64,000 nucleotides of DNA, taken from contig NC_088298.1 in the NCBI RefSeq assembly GCF_032854445.1, positions 436,001 through 500,000 on the forward strand, read 5' to 3'. The notes beneath the pieces are model-generated. The model saw only the letters and a list, made by a program, of their open reading frames with translations. It did not search any database and was not told the DNA's origin. Each line of letters opens with the position of its first letter. The stretch's first letter is position 1. Position numbers and translations under genes: made by a program. Shown in pieces: positions 10,372 to 20,327 of the stretch. Origin of the DNA: Liolophura sinensis. Taxonomy: Eukaryota > Mollusca > Polyplacophora > Chitonida > Chitonidae.

Positions 10372-13300
10372 TTATGACAACATCGCCAGCGATGTTGTCA
10401 AACAAATCATATATAGAGTCGACGTGTAGAATCTATGCCGAACGTGGGCAAAGTCCACACAGTCAACCAAGATATGTTTGATGCTATATTGGGCATCGCA
10501 TCCAACGCACTCGGGAGCACTGCTCCCATCTAATATAAAATTGTGCGTTAGACGATAATGCCCAACACGACACCTTGTTAAAACTACTTTGTCTCTACGA
10601 GACTTTTTGCAAGTATAATTGTTGTAGCCAATGACCGGATGAATAGCATGCAGTTTATTATGGACCTGCAAGTTCCATTCACCCTGCCAAAGGCAACGAA
10701 TATATTTAAGAATATTCGATTTCATGTCAGTATAGGGGATTTTTATCTTAGATATGGGCTTATTTAGGGCAGCTTTTGCCTCCCTGTCTGCGACTGTGTT
10801 TCCATGGATACTAATATGACTTGGTATCCAGCAGAATATAATATCTTTACCTCTTCTAATTAGTTTCCTATAAATAGCTAAAATTTGAAGGATCAAGGGA
10901 TTTTTCAATTTATTATTCTGTATTGCCAATAAGCAAAACAACGAGTCAGTGCATATCATTGCCCTCTGGGCACACCCAGAAGAAGCATATGATAAGGCCA
11001 GGAGTATACCTTTGGCCTCGGCAGAGAATATTGAAGAAGAGGATGGAAGACGAAAGGAAGAGACTCGCTGCTCCATGACAGCCGCAGTCGCAACCCTGTC
11101 CCCATCCTTCGACCCGTCAGTATATATAAATTTATAATCCATATAATTAGCTTTAATTTCAGCAAAACCTTGCTGAATTATAAGAGGATTTATATTCGAT
11201 TTATTATATTTACGTAGATCAAGTATTAGTTCAGGTTGTGGGAGAAGCCATGGAGGAGACTCCGGAAAAGACACCGGAGCTATATCCTCCAGCTTGATGT
11301 TAGCTCCCACAATATGGTCCCGTATACGAAGACCGAACGAAGCGATCTTGTTAGGACATTTAGTATATTTGTCTACATACAATGGATTGAAAACACAGTC
11401 GTAGGCAGGGTTTGTTGGATGTGCATTAAGCTTTGTAGCATATTGAAGGCTAAGTTTTATACGTCGGTTATATAAAGAAGGCTCATTTGCCTCCACGTAT
11501 AAACTTTCTACTGGTGAGGTTCTAAAAGCACCAAGGCTGAGCCTCAAACCTTGGTGATGAACGGGATCCAACATTTTAATGTACGACTTCCTAGCGGAAC
11601 CGTAAATGATGGATCCATAGTCCAATTTAGACCTCACCAGAGAACGATATAAATTAAGTAAAACTGATCGGTCAGCACCCCAATCGGTGCTAGACACGAA
11701 CTTACTTATATCGTGAGACTTTGTACATTTAGCTTTAAGCATTTTTATATGAGGTATAAAGGATAATTTTTTTATCAAATATAACCCCTAAAAATTTATT
11801 TTCCCCAACAATCTTCACTGGTTCTCCACAAAATTTAAGCTCAGGGTCTAGATGAAGTTTCCGTTTATTACAGAAATGCATACCGACGGTTTTAGATGTA
11901 GAAAATCTAAAACCGTTGGCAACTGCCCATTTCTCAATCTTGTTGAGACAAAGCTGCAGTTGCCGCTCGATGTTATTCATATTTTTATCTCGGTAGCATA
12001 TGAGGAAATCATCTACGTTTAAAGAACCCTCAGTGCCAGATGTCAACGTTTTAGCTAAGCTATTAATTTTTATGCTGAAAAGTGTTGGCGAAAGAATACT
12101 GCCCTGGGGAACACCCATCTCCTGCTCATGCGAATCAGAAAGAGTGGACCCCACCCGTACCTTAAACTGACGATCAGATAGAAATTCGGATATAAATGAT
12201 GGTAAGCGGCCTTTAAGACCCATATCAGAAAGGTCCTTTAAAATACCATATTTCCATGTGGTGTCGTAGGCCTTTTCAAGGTCAAAAAATATGGACGCCA
12301 CATGTTCATTATTAATAAAACCGTCACGAATAAAAGTTTCGAAACGGACAAGGTGATCTAAAGTAGATCGACCTTGACGAAAACCACATTGTATATTAGA
12401 TAGTAACTTGTTGGTTTCAAGAAACCAAACAAGCCTATCAATTATCATCCGTTCCATAGTCTTACAGACGCAGATGGTAAGAGCTATGGGACGGTAATTA
12501 TTTGGATCAGTATGATCCTTACCCGGTTTAGGGACCGGGATAATACACGCGTCCCTCCAAGTCGGCGGAAAATTACCAGTTTGCCATATGTCATTAAGTA
12601 AATCTAAGAGAATCTCAAGTGGCTCAGATGGTAAATGATTCAAAAGCTTATAATATATATTATCAGGGCCACACGCAGTATCGTGTGCCTTTTTAAGAGA
12701 AGTTTTAAGTTCCTCAATTGAAAATGGACGATTATAATCTTCTAAATTCTTAGAAGAAAATGGCAATTTAATTTTCTCCTTATGTTTTTTAATACGTCGA
12801 AACTCAGAAGTGTAATTCTCAGAAGATTTCTGAGATATTGTTTCAGCTAGTTTATTCGCTATTTCAGATGGCGATGTTAATAGGGTATCGCCATCTTTTA
12901 AATGCTGAATTTTGGCTTTGTTGTTTTTGCCCTTAAGCTTCTGAACCATGTTCCAGACCTTACGCATGGGTGTTTTTGACGTAATGCCTGAAACAAAGTT
13001 CCGCCAACAAGATCGTCTCTTATACTTAATTAATCGGCGAGCCTTAGCTCCGAATATACGGACCTGGTTTAAATTATTATTATCAGGACAATGATTAAAT
13101 CTGCGCTCGGCCTTTTTGCGATCCTGTATGGCTTTACGACAGTCATCGTCGTACCAGGGTTTACTTTTGGATTTTGGATTTGTCGAGGTCTTAGGTATGG
13201 TTCTATCAGCTGCTGTTAATATAAGTTCATTAAATTTTAAAAGAGGATCTTCTGCAGCATTGAGATTCTCTGGAGTGATGTCAGCCTCACAGAACATCTC

Positions 13301-14026
13301 AAATGCCATCCAGTCTGCCTTATCGACTTTCCACCTAGCTATACGGTCTAAGGAATTAGACGTGAGATGCTCTAGGATAATAGGAAAATGGTCACTACCA
13401 CAAAGATCATCATACACCTTCCAAGAAAAATTAAGGAGAAGTGATGGATCCGCGATGGTGAGATCGATAGCAGAATAAGTGCCATTACCCGGATGTAAAT
13501 AGGTATTAGAACCATCATTGAAATAACACAGTTCCTCCTGCGATAAGAAGTCTTCGACTATCTTGCCCTTATTATTTATGGTATTACTGCCCCATAGGGG
13601 GTTATGGGAATTAAAATCACCCAGTATTATAAACGGTTTTGGCAATTGTTTTATTAGATTATGTAACTGTAAAGCTGACAAAGAAATGTTAGGAGGAATA
13701 TACACTGAACATAATGTGATTGTTTCAGACAATGAAACACGCACGGCCACAGCCTGAAGCTCTGTATGCAGGGCAACAGGGCTGTGTATAATATTGTTAC
13801 TTATGAAGATCGAAGAGCCGCCTGCAGCTCGCTCTTCTTCATTTGAGTAAGTGCTGTATAATGAATAATTTTTAAGAGAAAATCTATCTTTGTCAGATGT
13901 CTTCAGGTGAGTTTCCTGAAGACACGTGGCTATAGGATTTAATGACTGAACAAGTTGTGTTATCTGAATAAAATTTACCTTAAGACCTCGACAATTCCAC
14001 TGTATAATTTTGTCTAAAGAAGACAT
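10372..14026 (-). pseudogene. LINE A ORF2 polyprotein, two frameshifts
   Basis: ORF2 starts at 14026 in a TAATG overlap with the ORF1 stop. The endonuclease (EEP) domain is residues 1-230, with QETHLK, GDFNSHNPLWG and SDHFPI. Reverse transcriptase (about 430-740) has GFRQGRST, FFDLEKAYDT, GVPQGSILSP and a catalytic box reading NVDDF where other copies have YVDDF. RNase H (YTDGSKDG, SAEAKG, TDSL, ADREAKA) lies in the second frame. An extra A in the A7 run at about 11768-11774 shifts the frame; a second shift near 10425 alters the C-terminus. The zinc motif ECVGC..KH..DC is near 10455-10525. Confidence 0.9.
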
Positions 14027-14884
14027 TATGGAGGAAGGCGTATGGGGGATTTGTCTTTGTGTTTGGACCGCGGACGACCCTTCCGTGGAGATCGGCTGGA
14101 AGATCTCCCTGGTGCGGGTGATGTATCCATCACATCCGCATCTGATTTTGAAGGAGCAACGTCCTCCAACGATCCAAACCTATTAAAAGTTTAGACAGGG
14201 TCCCTAGTGGCCTTAGAGGGACGTTCCGTGGGACCACTAGGTTTATGATTTTCATTATGAGATTGATTTTCAGATTTACTTTTGGCAGCTTTGTTTTTGG
14301 TTTGATTAGGTTCAGGTCTATCAGTTTGTTGTGTGTTATTTACTGGGGTTTTTTGATTTACTGTATTGGTCTGGGTTGAACAGGAATTACGGGCAGGTTG
14401 AGCAGAAGGCTGTAAGACTGTACAACTAGGTTTGTCGTTTCCAATGGGCCAAGTCAATGAAGTTTGAGTAGCAACAGATGCTACCCGCTTGACCACATTG
14501 GCAAACGAAAGCTGCGGTAAATTATTAGAAAGGGAGGCAAATTTGCGGGCCTCCTGATAAGAGATATTGTTTTTTGTTTTTAAATTTATTATTTGTTTTT
14601 CCTTAAGGAAAGGCGGACAGTCTCAAGAGGAGGCCATGTGATCTCCACTGCAATTGCAGCACTTTGCTGTGCTGCTACAGTCGAAACCATCATGACCTTC
14701 GCTGCCGCATCTGAAACAAACAAGTTTATTTTTGCATTGGCCCTTGCCGTGGCCAAATTTCTGACAAGTAAAACAGCGTGTAGGGTTAGGGATATATAAA
14801 TCGACATTAACCCTATACGGGCCAATGTAGATATAGGATGGTAGAGACGTACTGTTGAAGGTCAAAAAGTATGTATTTAATTTG
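14027..14884 (-). pseudogene. LINE A ORF1 C-terminal part, frameshifted
   Basis: The gag-like nucleic-acid-binding ORF1 is present from just before the CCHC knuckles onward. Three knuckles are visible on the minus strand between about 14790 and 14630 (CFTCQKFGHGKGQC, CFRCGSEGHDGFDC, then CCNCSGDH). A shift near 14640 separates them from the Ser/Thr/Asn-rich C-terminal tail (14191-14496), which holds the SVATQTSLTWPIGN and GPTERPSKATRDPV blocks shared with LINE C ORF1. A TAG stop follows at about 14191. The N-terminal 170 or so residues are missing. Confidence 0.8.
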
Positions 14885-15400
14885 ATGAATGAATGAATGA
14901 TTGAATGATTATGGCTTAACGCCACATCGGCAATATTTCAGCCATATCGTGGCGAGAACAAGGTGAAAGCAAGAGACGGTTAAGGTTTTCGATATGATAA
15001 TATGAACACCAAAAGTAAAACAAAAAGTACAGACGTGATTAAAATCGAATGAAAGAAAAATAAGATTTAAAACTCGAAAACCAGGGTTAGAGTACATGCA
15101 TAAATATATATATATAACTGTTTATCTATAGATATTTATGACAATTAAAATTTATATTTTATGATATAGGCCAATGGCCTTCAAATAATTTATGACAACA
15201 TCGCCAGCGATGCTGTCAAATAAATCATATATAGAGTTGACTGTGTAGAATCTCTGCCGAACATGGGCAAAGTCTACAAGTCAACCAGAATATGTTTGAT
15301 GCCATATTGAGCATCACATCCAACACACTCGGGAGCACTGCTCCCATCCAAGATGAAATTGTGTGTCAGATGAGAATGTCCAATACGGCATCTGGTTAAA
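14885..15400 (-). pseudogene. LINE B 3' end (zinc motif, 3' UTR, tail)
   Basis: This is the last part of ORF2, with the ILDGSSAPECVGCDAQYGIK motif around 15300-15360, followed by the 3' UTR, the terminal hairpin (about 14921-14955) and the (ATTC)n tail at 14885-14910. A small deletion near 15280 breaks the frame after HILVD. It continues across the inserted element to 19021. Confidence 0.85.
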
Positions 15401-15425
15401 CACGCAAACTCAATAATGGGGTGCA
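15401..15425 (+). repeat. Left terminal inverted repeat of the 3.6-kb element
   Basis: 25 bp, identical to the reverse complement of 18992-19016. The next bases inward do not pair. Confidence 0.92.
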
Positions 15426-15581
15426 ATCGATGTCGCTGGGGATTACATGGAAAATGGACGAATGGAACTGCTGGAAATGCATGCCATTTTATCGTATGTG
15501 TGCGTGTCCTAATATTCCCACACATAAACCAGTAAACATATCGAGTGTTATCTCTGGATACGGCGACAAACAACCGTAAAT

Positions 15582-16867
15582 GAAATGTTCGTTACTGTCG
15601 CCGGCACTGAATGTCAACAATGCGCAAATAACTGGGCGAATAGAACTTGGCTGTAGGTACTGTACAGTGCCGTTGTTATTCAGTAGATCTTCAGTTATAC
15701 TTACCATGAAAAATCCCCTTGATTACACTCACACAAGGGAACATGCGGTACGAAATATAGGTGTCGCTGAATTACATGAAATGTTCGTTACATTATGATC
15801 TGGTACCATAAAATCTTTTAAAAATTGAATATGTATGTCCAGGACATGCTGTTTCTAACCATTCTGGCTTCTTTTCATTACTCAACATCACAGAATTACG
15901 CACAAATAATCCCTTACCTGTACCTCTGTATTCACATCTGTTGGTGTATGGGCGTATAATTAAGGGGATGAAATGTTCGTTACCAAAATACTACACTACG
16001 ACGCAAAATATCATTGAAATGGTTTTATCAGTACATAGACCTTTCGCATAGGAAACAGAATCTAGACAGAGAACCAGGCATATCTCATAAGATATACAGC
16101 AGAACACGTGATATAATGGAGCCCGAAATGTACGTTACGGAAATGTTCGTGACAGGTTATACGAAACTGTGGTGACGTAGCACGCTGAAGGCAGATAATC
16201 AGCTCTGGATGTTTTTGCGCATGACAAAGTTGTCTCCCGCCATATTTCTGAAAGCGTGTTGTGGACGAAATCGTACACACCGACTTGAATTTTGAGATTT
16301 CCAGCCTTTCGATGACAGGTATGGTTACAACGAATTTCTACCTTTTTTATAGGAACGATTTCTTCAAATAAATACGCGTTGTAAAGGTGCAAAGTATATC
16401 ACTGCAGGCTGTAGAAATCAAAATTCTACACAACGACGGGAGTTTTGGGGCCTAGCATGTTTTTATTGTAATGAAATGTACGTAACCAAAAGTAACGAAC
16501 ATTTCTTGGTATTTTAAAGGTTGTTTTGTCATCTTTTTGTTTTCGTTGGACTTAACAGATTTTTGTTACTGGTCTAAAGCATCTTTTTTTTAGTTTCCAA
16601 ACGTAATTGATTTGGCTTAATTACGCTAATAATGTGATAATTTTGAGTTAAGTTGCACAATAAATAGTGTAAGATTTACAGGATTCTAAGTGCGTATACT
16701 TGATAAGGTTTAGGTGCAGTTCTGCGGAAGTGAAATCTTTATTTTTTTAGCACATCTGTGAGATTGTTTAATTAGCGTGTTTATATTTGTCATTTTTATG
16801 TAAATTCTATGTGCATGTTAAAAGAAAATGATGTGAATTTAATGCTTTGCATGGTAACGAACATTTC
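15582..16867. promoter_or_regulatory. Eight upstream copies of the GAAATGTTCGTTAC motif
   Basis: Plus-strand copies are at 15582, 15778, 15970, 16125 (TACG variant), 16140 (GTGAC variant) and 16473 (TACGTAAC variant). Minus-strand copies (GTAACGAACATTTC) are at 16492 and 16854. Copies at 16125 and 16140 are one helical turn and a half apart in tandem; 16473 and 16492 face each other. All lie between the left inverted repeat and the gene. They look like binding sites for an element-encoded or host protein. Confidence 0.75.
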
Positions 16868-16941
16868 AGTGACACCCACGTATATCTGCATGGGTTTTTC
16901 CAAATGTTTCATTTCTTTTATTCAACTTACCTACCTTTTAG

Positions 16942-17931
16942 ATGGCAAAGTCGAGAGCTGAAATCCAAAGGGCGTACCGAGAAAGACAGAAAGCAAAGAA
17001 TAATGAAGAATATTTGAAGAAGGAAAGGGAGAGACGGAGAAGAAACTATGTGCCATCAGCACAACTCAGCAGAAGAGACAGGATTAGGAGGAACGTGAAG
17101 AACAACGAAACGCTAAAGAGACATCGCCGAAGAAGGAAGGAAGAAGCTAGACTTGCAGCAGAAGCCGCCATCGAAAATCAACGGATTGGTGAAAACATGG
17201 ATAGTAGCGGATATGACAGCCCTGGATCACAAGCCGGTCCATCAAATCTTATTGTACGATTGCCTTTTAACAATAGGCGAAATGGATCTAGGAAAAGAAT
17301 TAGCAGGAGTTTGTCAAAGAAAGCGAAAGAATTATCAAAATTACGGACTCAATTCCACGACTTAAATAGAAAACACAGAACAACACTTCGCAAGTTTCAA
17401 CGCCTGAAGAAAAAGTTAGTTGAGAAGTCACCCAAGTCACCAAGAAGTCAAACGGAGAAACAAATCAGAGAAGCCAGACTCAACGAGGAACAAGGTCGTA
17501 AGGTTCGGAGACAGCTGCTTTTGGGAAATGCGTTGTTAGAGGATGACGCGGAGAGTCCACAGGAAAACGTGGAGCGTCCTTCTGAACCCTACCTGCGTGA
17601 TGACCAAAGGGAAGGATCTGACTTGTCCACTGGACCTGAGGTATACAACGTTGACGACTTTGTTGTGACCTTTTATGAAGGCACGTGGTATATTGGCAAG
17701 ATTCTGGAGGTCGACCCAGCGGATGAATCTGGTTACATATATCTGATTTCATTTATGAAAAGGATGAAGAAAACGTTTCAGTGGCCGGTGCGAGAGGACG
17801 TGATCTGGTGCAAAAAGGACGATGTAAGGTGCAAAGTTTCTCAACCAGTGGCATCCGGCAAATCCAAGAGGATGTTTGTCATTCCAAAAGAGGACTGGGA
17901 TAAAATTGACACTTTCGCTGAGGAATTATAA
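16942..17931 (+). CDS. Basic element protein with AYRERQ-type N-terminus and Tudor-like C-terminus
   Basis: An intact 329-aa frame starting MAKSRAEIQRAYRERQK, preceded by a pyrimidine-rich CTTACCTACCTTTTAG that could be a splice acceptor just before the ATG. Residues 1-80 are extremely Lys/Arg-rich. Residues 110-165 are a basic coiled-coil-like helix. Residues 233-300 (DDFVVTFYEGTWYIGKI, then a Met-Lys segment and WPVREDVIWC) look like a small Tudor/SH3-like barrel. From memory, longer invertebrate proteins share both ends and carry a transposase-like region between them; here the junction falls at about residues 200-232. This may therefore be an internally deleted derivative that kept DNA-binding parts. 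Function is not established. Confidence 0.8.
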   Translation: MAKSRAEIQRAYRERQKAKNNEEYLKKERERRRRNYVPSAQLSRRDRIRRNVKNNETLKRHRRRRKEEARLAAEAAIENQRIGENMDSSGYDSPGSQAGPSNLIVRLPFNNRRNGSRKRISRSLSKKAKELSKLRTQFHDLNRKHRTTLRKFQRLKKKLVEKSPKSPRSQTEKQIREARLNEEQGRKVRRQLLLGNALLEDDAESPQENVERPSEPYLRDDQREGSDLSTGPEVYNVDDFVVTFYEGTWYIGKILEVDPADESGYIYLISFMKRMKKTFQWPVREDVIWCKKDDVRCKVSQPVASGKSKRMFVIPKEDWDKIDTFAEEL

Positions 17932-18064
17932 ACATTTTCAAACGATGTACCGAAAACAACTACTTTTTTTTAATAATGAAAGAAACAGTGACTGACACGT
18001 TTTTGTTTTCATGGATGTAGCAAACACGGACATTCGAGGCATGGTACGATATATTTTTGGGGAT

Positions 18065-18444
18065 GTAACGAACATTTCGAGCGTGACAAACAAAAATACA
18101 TTGAAAAACATTTGTTAAGCATATATGTAATGCCTAAATATGTTAATTTTACCTTTACTATGATGTCATTTCACACAGTTATCTTAAACACTTTACATCT
18201 ATAATTCCGTTGTTTGATAAGCAGGGTGCTAGGCCTATAATAGACCTTGACGTGCTTTATGAATTGAATTATTACAATTTGGTGTAAAGTTCTCCATCGT
18301 GATTTGAAACGCGACAAGAACGTTTTCATTGTGTGTATCTTCATTTCTTTTAACGGTATAGAGAGATATAGTTGTATAAATCAAGTGCGGATGTAGCGGA
18401 GATGTAAAATTTCATTTTTGTTCAGTTTCTGAAATGTTCGTTAC
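18065..18444. promoter_or_regulatory. Two downstream copies of the GAAATGTTCGTTAC motif
   Basis: A minus-strand copy is at 18065-18078 and a plus-strand copy at 18431-18444. Both are outside the gene, on the right flank of the element. Bases 17935-18990 otherwise show no recognised coding. Confidence 0.75.
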
Positions 18445-18991
18445 TTTGCTCATCCGAAAATATTATTTCGAGATTTGCTATACCACTCAAAATAGCGGTA
18501 ACAAGCTGTTTTAGTTTTGTTCATCAATAAATCTAATTTGATTTTCCAGACTTGATAATTGGATTCCAGCCGTTTAATTTTAGTTCATCAGATACAACAC
18601 GAACGCTAACTCAGCCATTCTACTTTTTCAACTATGGATGTACAGGGTGCTCGGTTTTTTATTGCGCACATATCGGCCAAATCGAACTGTTCTCTCCAGA
18701 TACACAGTTCGCTGGCGGAACAAAATGAGTAAAAGTGTATCAATGCAATTTCAGAGAAAATTCGGTGAATATCAGAGGAATCTTCTGATGGGTGAATCAA
18801 TTCAGTCGATCAGTAACGTACAGGAAACTGACCTCTTAATTAGGCAAAACATAATCCTGTATTCATAGAAAACTGGTAAAGTGATGATAAAAATAATTCA
18901 CATGGAGATTCTTCCATTAATGAATGACTAAAAACAAACAAAATATGGTGGATTACTCATACTTTATTTTTCGAAATTACCGTCTGGCAAA

Positions 18992-19016
18992 TGCACCCCA
19001 TTATTGAGTTTGCGTG
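18992..19016 (-). repeat. Right terminal inverted repeat of the 3.6-kb element
   Basis: Perfect inverted partner of 15401-15425, followed by the TAAA duplicate at 19017-19020. Confidence 0.92.
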
Positions 19017-20025
19017 TAAAACGACTTGGTCTCTACGAGACATATCAAATGTATATGAATTATAGCCAATGACCGGATGAATAGCATGCAGTTTATTATG
19101 GACCTGCAAGTTCCATTCACCCTGCCAAAGGCCACGAATATATTTAAGAATATTGGACTTCATGTCAGTATAAGGGATTTTTATCTTAGATATGGGTTTA
19201 TTTAGGGCAGCTTTCGCCTCCCTGTCTGCGACTGTGTTTCCATGGATACCAATATGACTTGGTATCCAGCAGAATATAATATCTTTACCTCTTCTAATTA
19301 ATTTCCTATGTATAGCTAAAATTTTAAGGATAAAGGGATTTTTAAATTTATTATTCTGTATTGCCAGTAAGCAAAACAACAAGTCGGTGCATATCATTGC
19401 CCTCTGGGCACACCCAGAAGAAACATATGATAAGGCCAGGAGTATAGCTCTGGCCTCGGCAGAGAATATTGAAGAAGAGGATGGAAGACGAAAGGAAGAG
19501 ACCCGCTGCTCCATGACAGCCGCAGTCGCAACCCTGTCCCCATCCTTCGACCCGTCAGTATATATAAATTTATAATCCATATCATTAGCTTTAATTTCAG
19601 CAAAACCTTGCTGAATTATAAGAGGATTTATATTCGATTTATTATATTTACGTAGATCATATATTAGTTTAGGTTGTGGGAAGGCCATGGAGGAGACTCC
19701 GGAAAAGACACCGGAGCTATATCTTCCAGCTTGATGTTAGCTCCCACAATATGGTCCCGTATACGAAGACCGAACGAAGGGATCTTGTTGGGACATTTAG
19801 TATATTTGTCTACATACAATGACTTGAAAACACAGTCGTAGGCAGGGTTTGTTGGATGAGCTTTAAGCTTTGTAGCATATTGAAGGCTCAGTTTTATACG
19901 TCGGTTATATAAAGAAGGCTCATTTGCCTCCACGTGTAAACTTTCTACTGGTGAAGTTCTAAAAGCACCAAGGCTGAGCCTCAAACCTTGGTGATGAACA
20001 GGATCCAACATTTTAATGTACGACT

Positions 20026-20327
20026 TCCTAGCGGAACCGGGGGCCTCCGTGGCTCAGTCGGTTAGCGCGCTAGCGCAGCGTAGTGACCCAGAAGCCTCTC
20101 ACCAATGCGGTCGCTGTGAGTTCAAGACCAGCTCATGCTGGCTTCCTCTCCGGCCGTACGTGGGAAGGTCTGTCAGCAACCTGCGGATGGTCGTGGGTTT
20201 CCGCCGGGCTCTGCCCGGTTTCCACCCACCATAATGCTGGCCGCCGTCGTATAAGTGAAATATTCTTGAGTACGGCGTAAAACACCAATCAAAAAAAAAA
20301 AAAAAAAAAAAAATCCTAGCGGAACCG
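20026..20327 (+). mobile_element. tRNA-derived SINE with 14-bp target-site duplication
   Basis: The insert is 20040-20313, flanked by identical 14-bp copies of TCCTAGCGGAACCG at 20026-20039 and 20314-20327. The head is tRNA-like: A box TGGCTCAGTCGG at 20050-20061 and B box AGTTCAAGACC at 20119-20129, matching RNA polymerase III promoter consensus. A central domain follows (20130-20240), then a terminal hairpin (20242-20277) and a 23-base A tail (20291-20313). Perfect duplications and the pure A tail indicate a fairly recent insertion into LINE B. The architecture is that of widespread molluscan tRNA-SINEs. Confidence 0.95.
20242..20277 (+). other. SINE 3' hairpin
   Basis: Outer arms CGCCGT (20242-20247) and ACGGCG (20272-20277) pair, inner arms AAG (20253-20255) and CTT (20265-20267) pair, and the loop is TGAAATATT. 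The LINE 3' hairpin has the same layout and loop with different stem bases. Confidence 0.8.

Larger units (their letters stand above)
10073..14884 (-). mobile_element. LINE copy A (I-group non-LTR retrotransposon), 5'-truncated
   Basis: On the minus strand the order is partial ORF1, ORF2, 3' UTR, and a 3' hairpin and tail. The tail end (GAATAAATGAATATGG) is at 10073. The 5' end falls inside ORF1, next to the (ATTC)n tail of copy B at 14885, so A was truncated during insertion. The family has a gag-like ORF1 with CCHC knuckles and an ORF2 with endonuclease, reverse transcriptase, RNase H and a terminal Cys/His motif. This is the layout of I-group elements (I/Nimb-like). Confidence 0.9.
15401..19016 (+). 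mobile_element. 3.6-kb DNA element with 25-bp inverted repeats and TAAA duplication
   Basis: The left end CACGCAAACTCAATAATGGG (15401-15420, continuing GTGCA) is repeated perfectly inverted at 18992-19016. TAAA flanks both sides (15397-15400 and 19017-19020), which fits a 4-bp target duplication inside LINE B. It holds one convincing gene (16942-17931) and ten copies of a 14-nt motif. No DDE transposase domain is visible in any frame. A CAC start with 4-bp duplications recalls Chapaev-type (CMC) elements, but that is only a hint. It is younger than LINE B. Confidence 0.88.

Noticed and set aside
10949-11137. Repeated 62-codon plus-strand frames at 10949 and 19387
   Set aside because: Antisense shadows of the conserved RNase H coding of LINE copies A and B.
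13116-13478. Plus-strand reading frame of 120 codons inside LINE A
   Set aside because: It is antisense to the endonuclease region; the same shadow appears at 31607-31918 and follows the LINE.
16062-16392. Minus-strand frames of 72-85 codons in the 3.6-kb element
   Set aside because: They overlap the repeated 14-nt motifs, lack any domain pattern, and no conserved transposase residues could be found.
15401-19016. Firm assignment of the 3.6-kb element to Chapaev/CMC
   Set aside because: The CAC start and 4-bp duplication fit, but no transposase is present to prove it; other groups also make 4-bp duplications.
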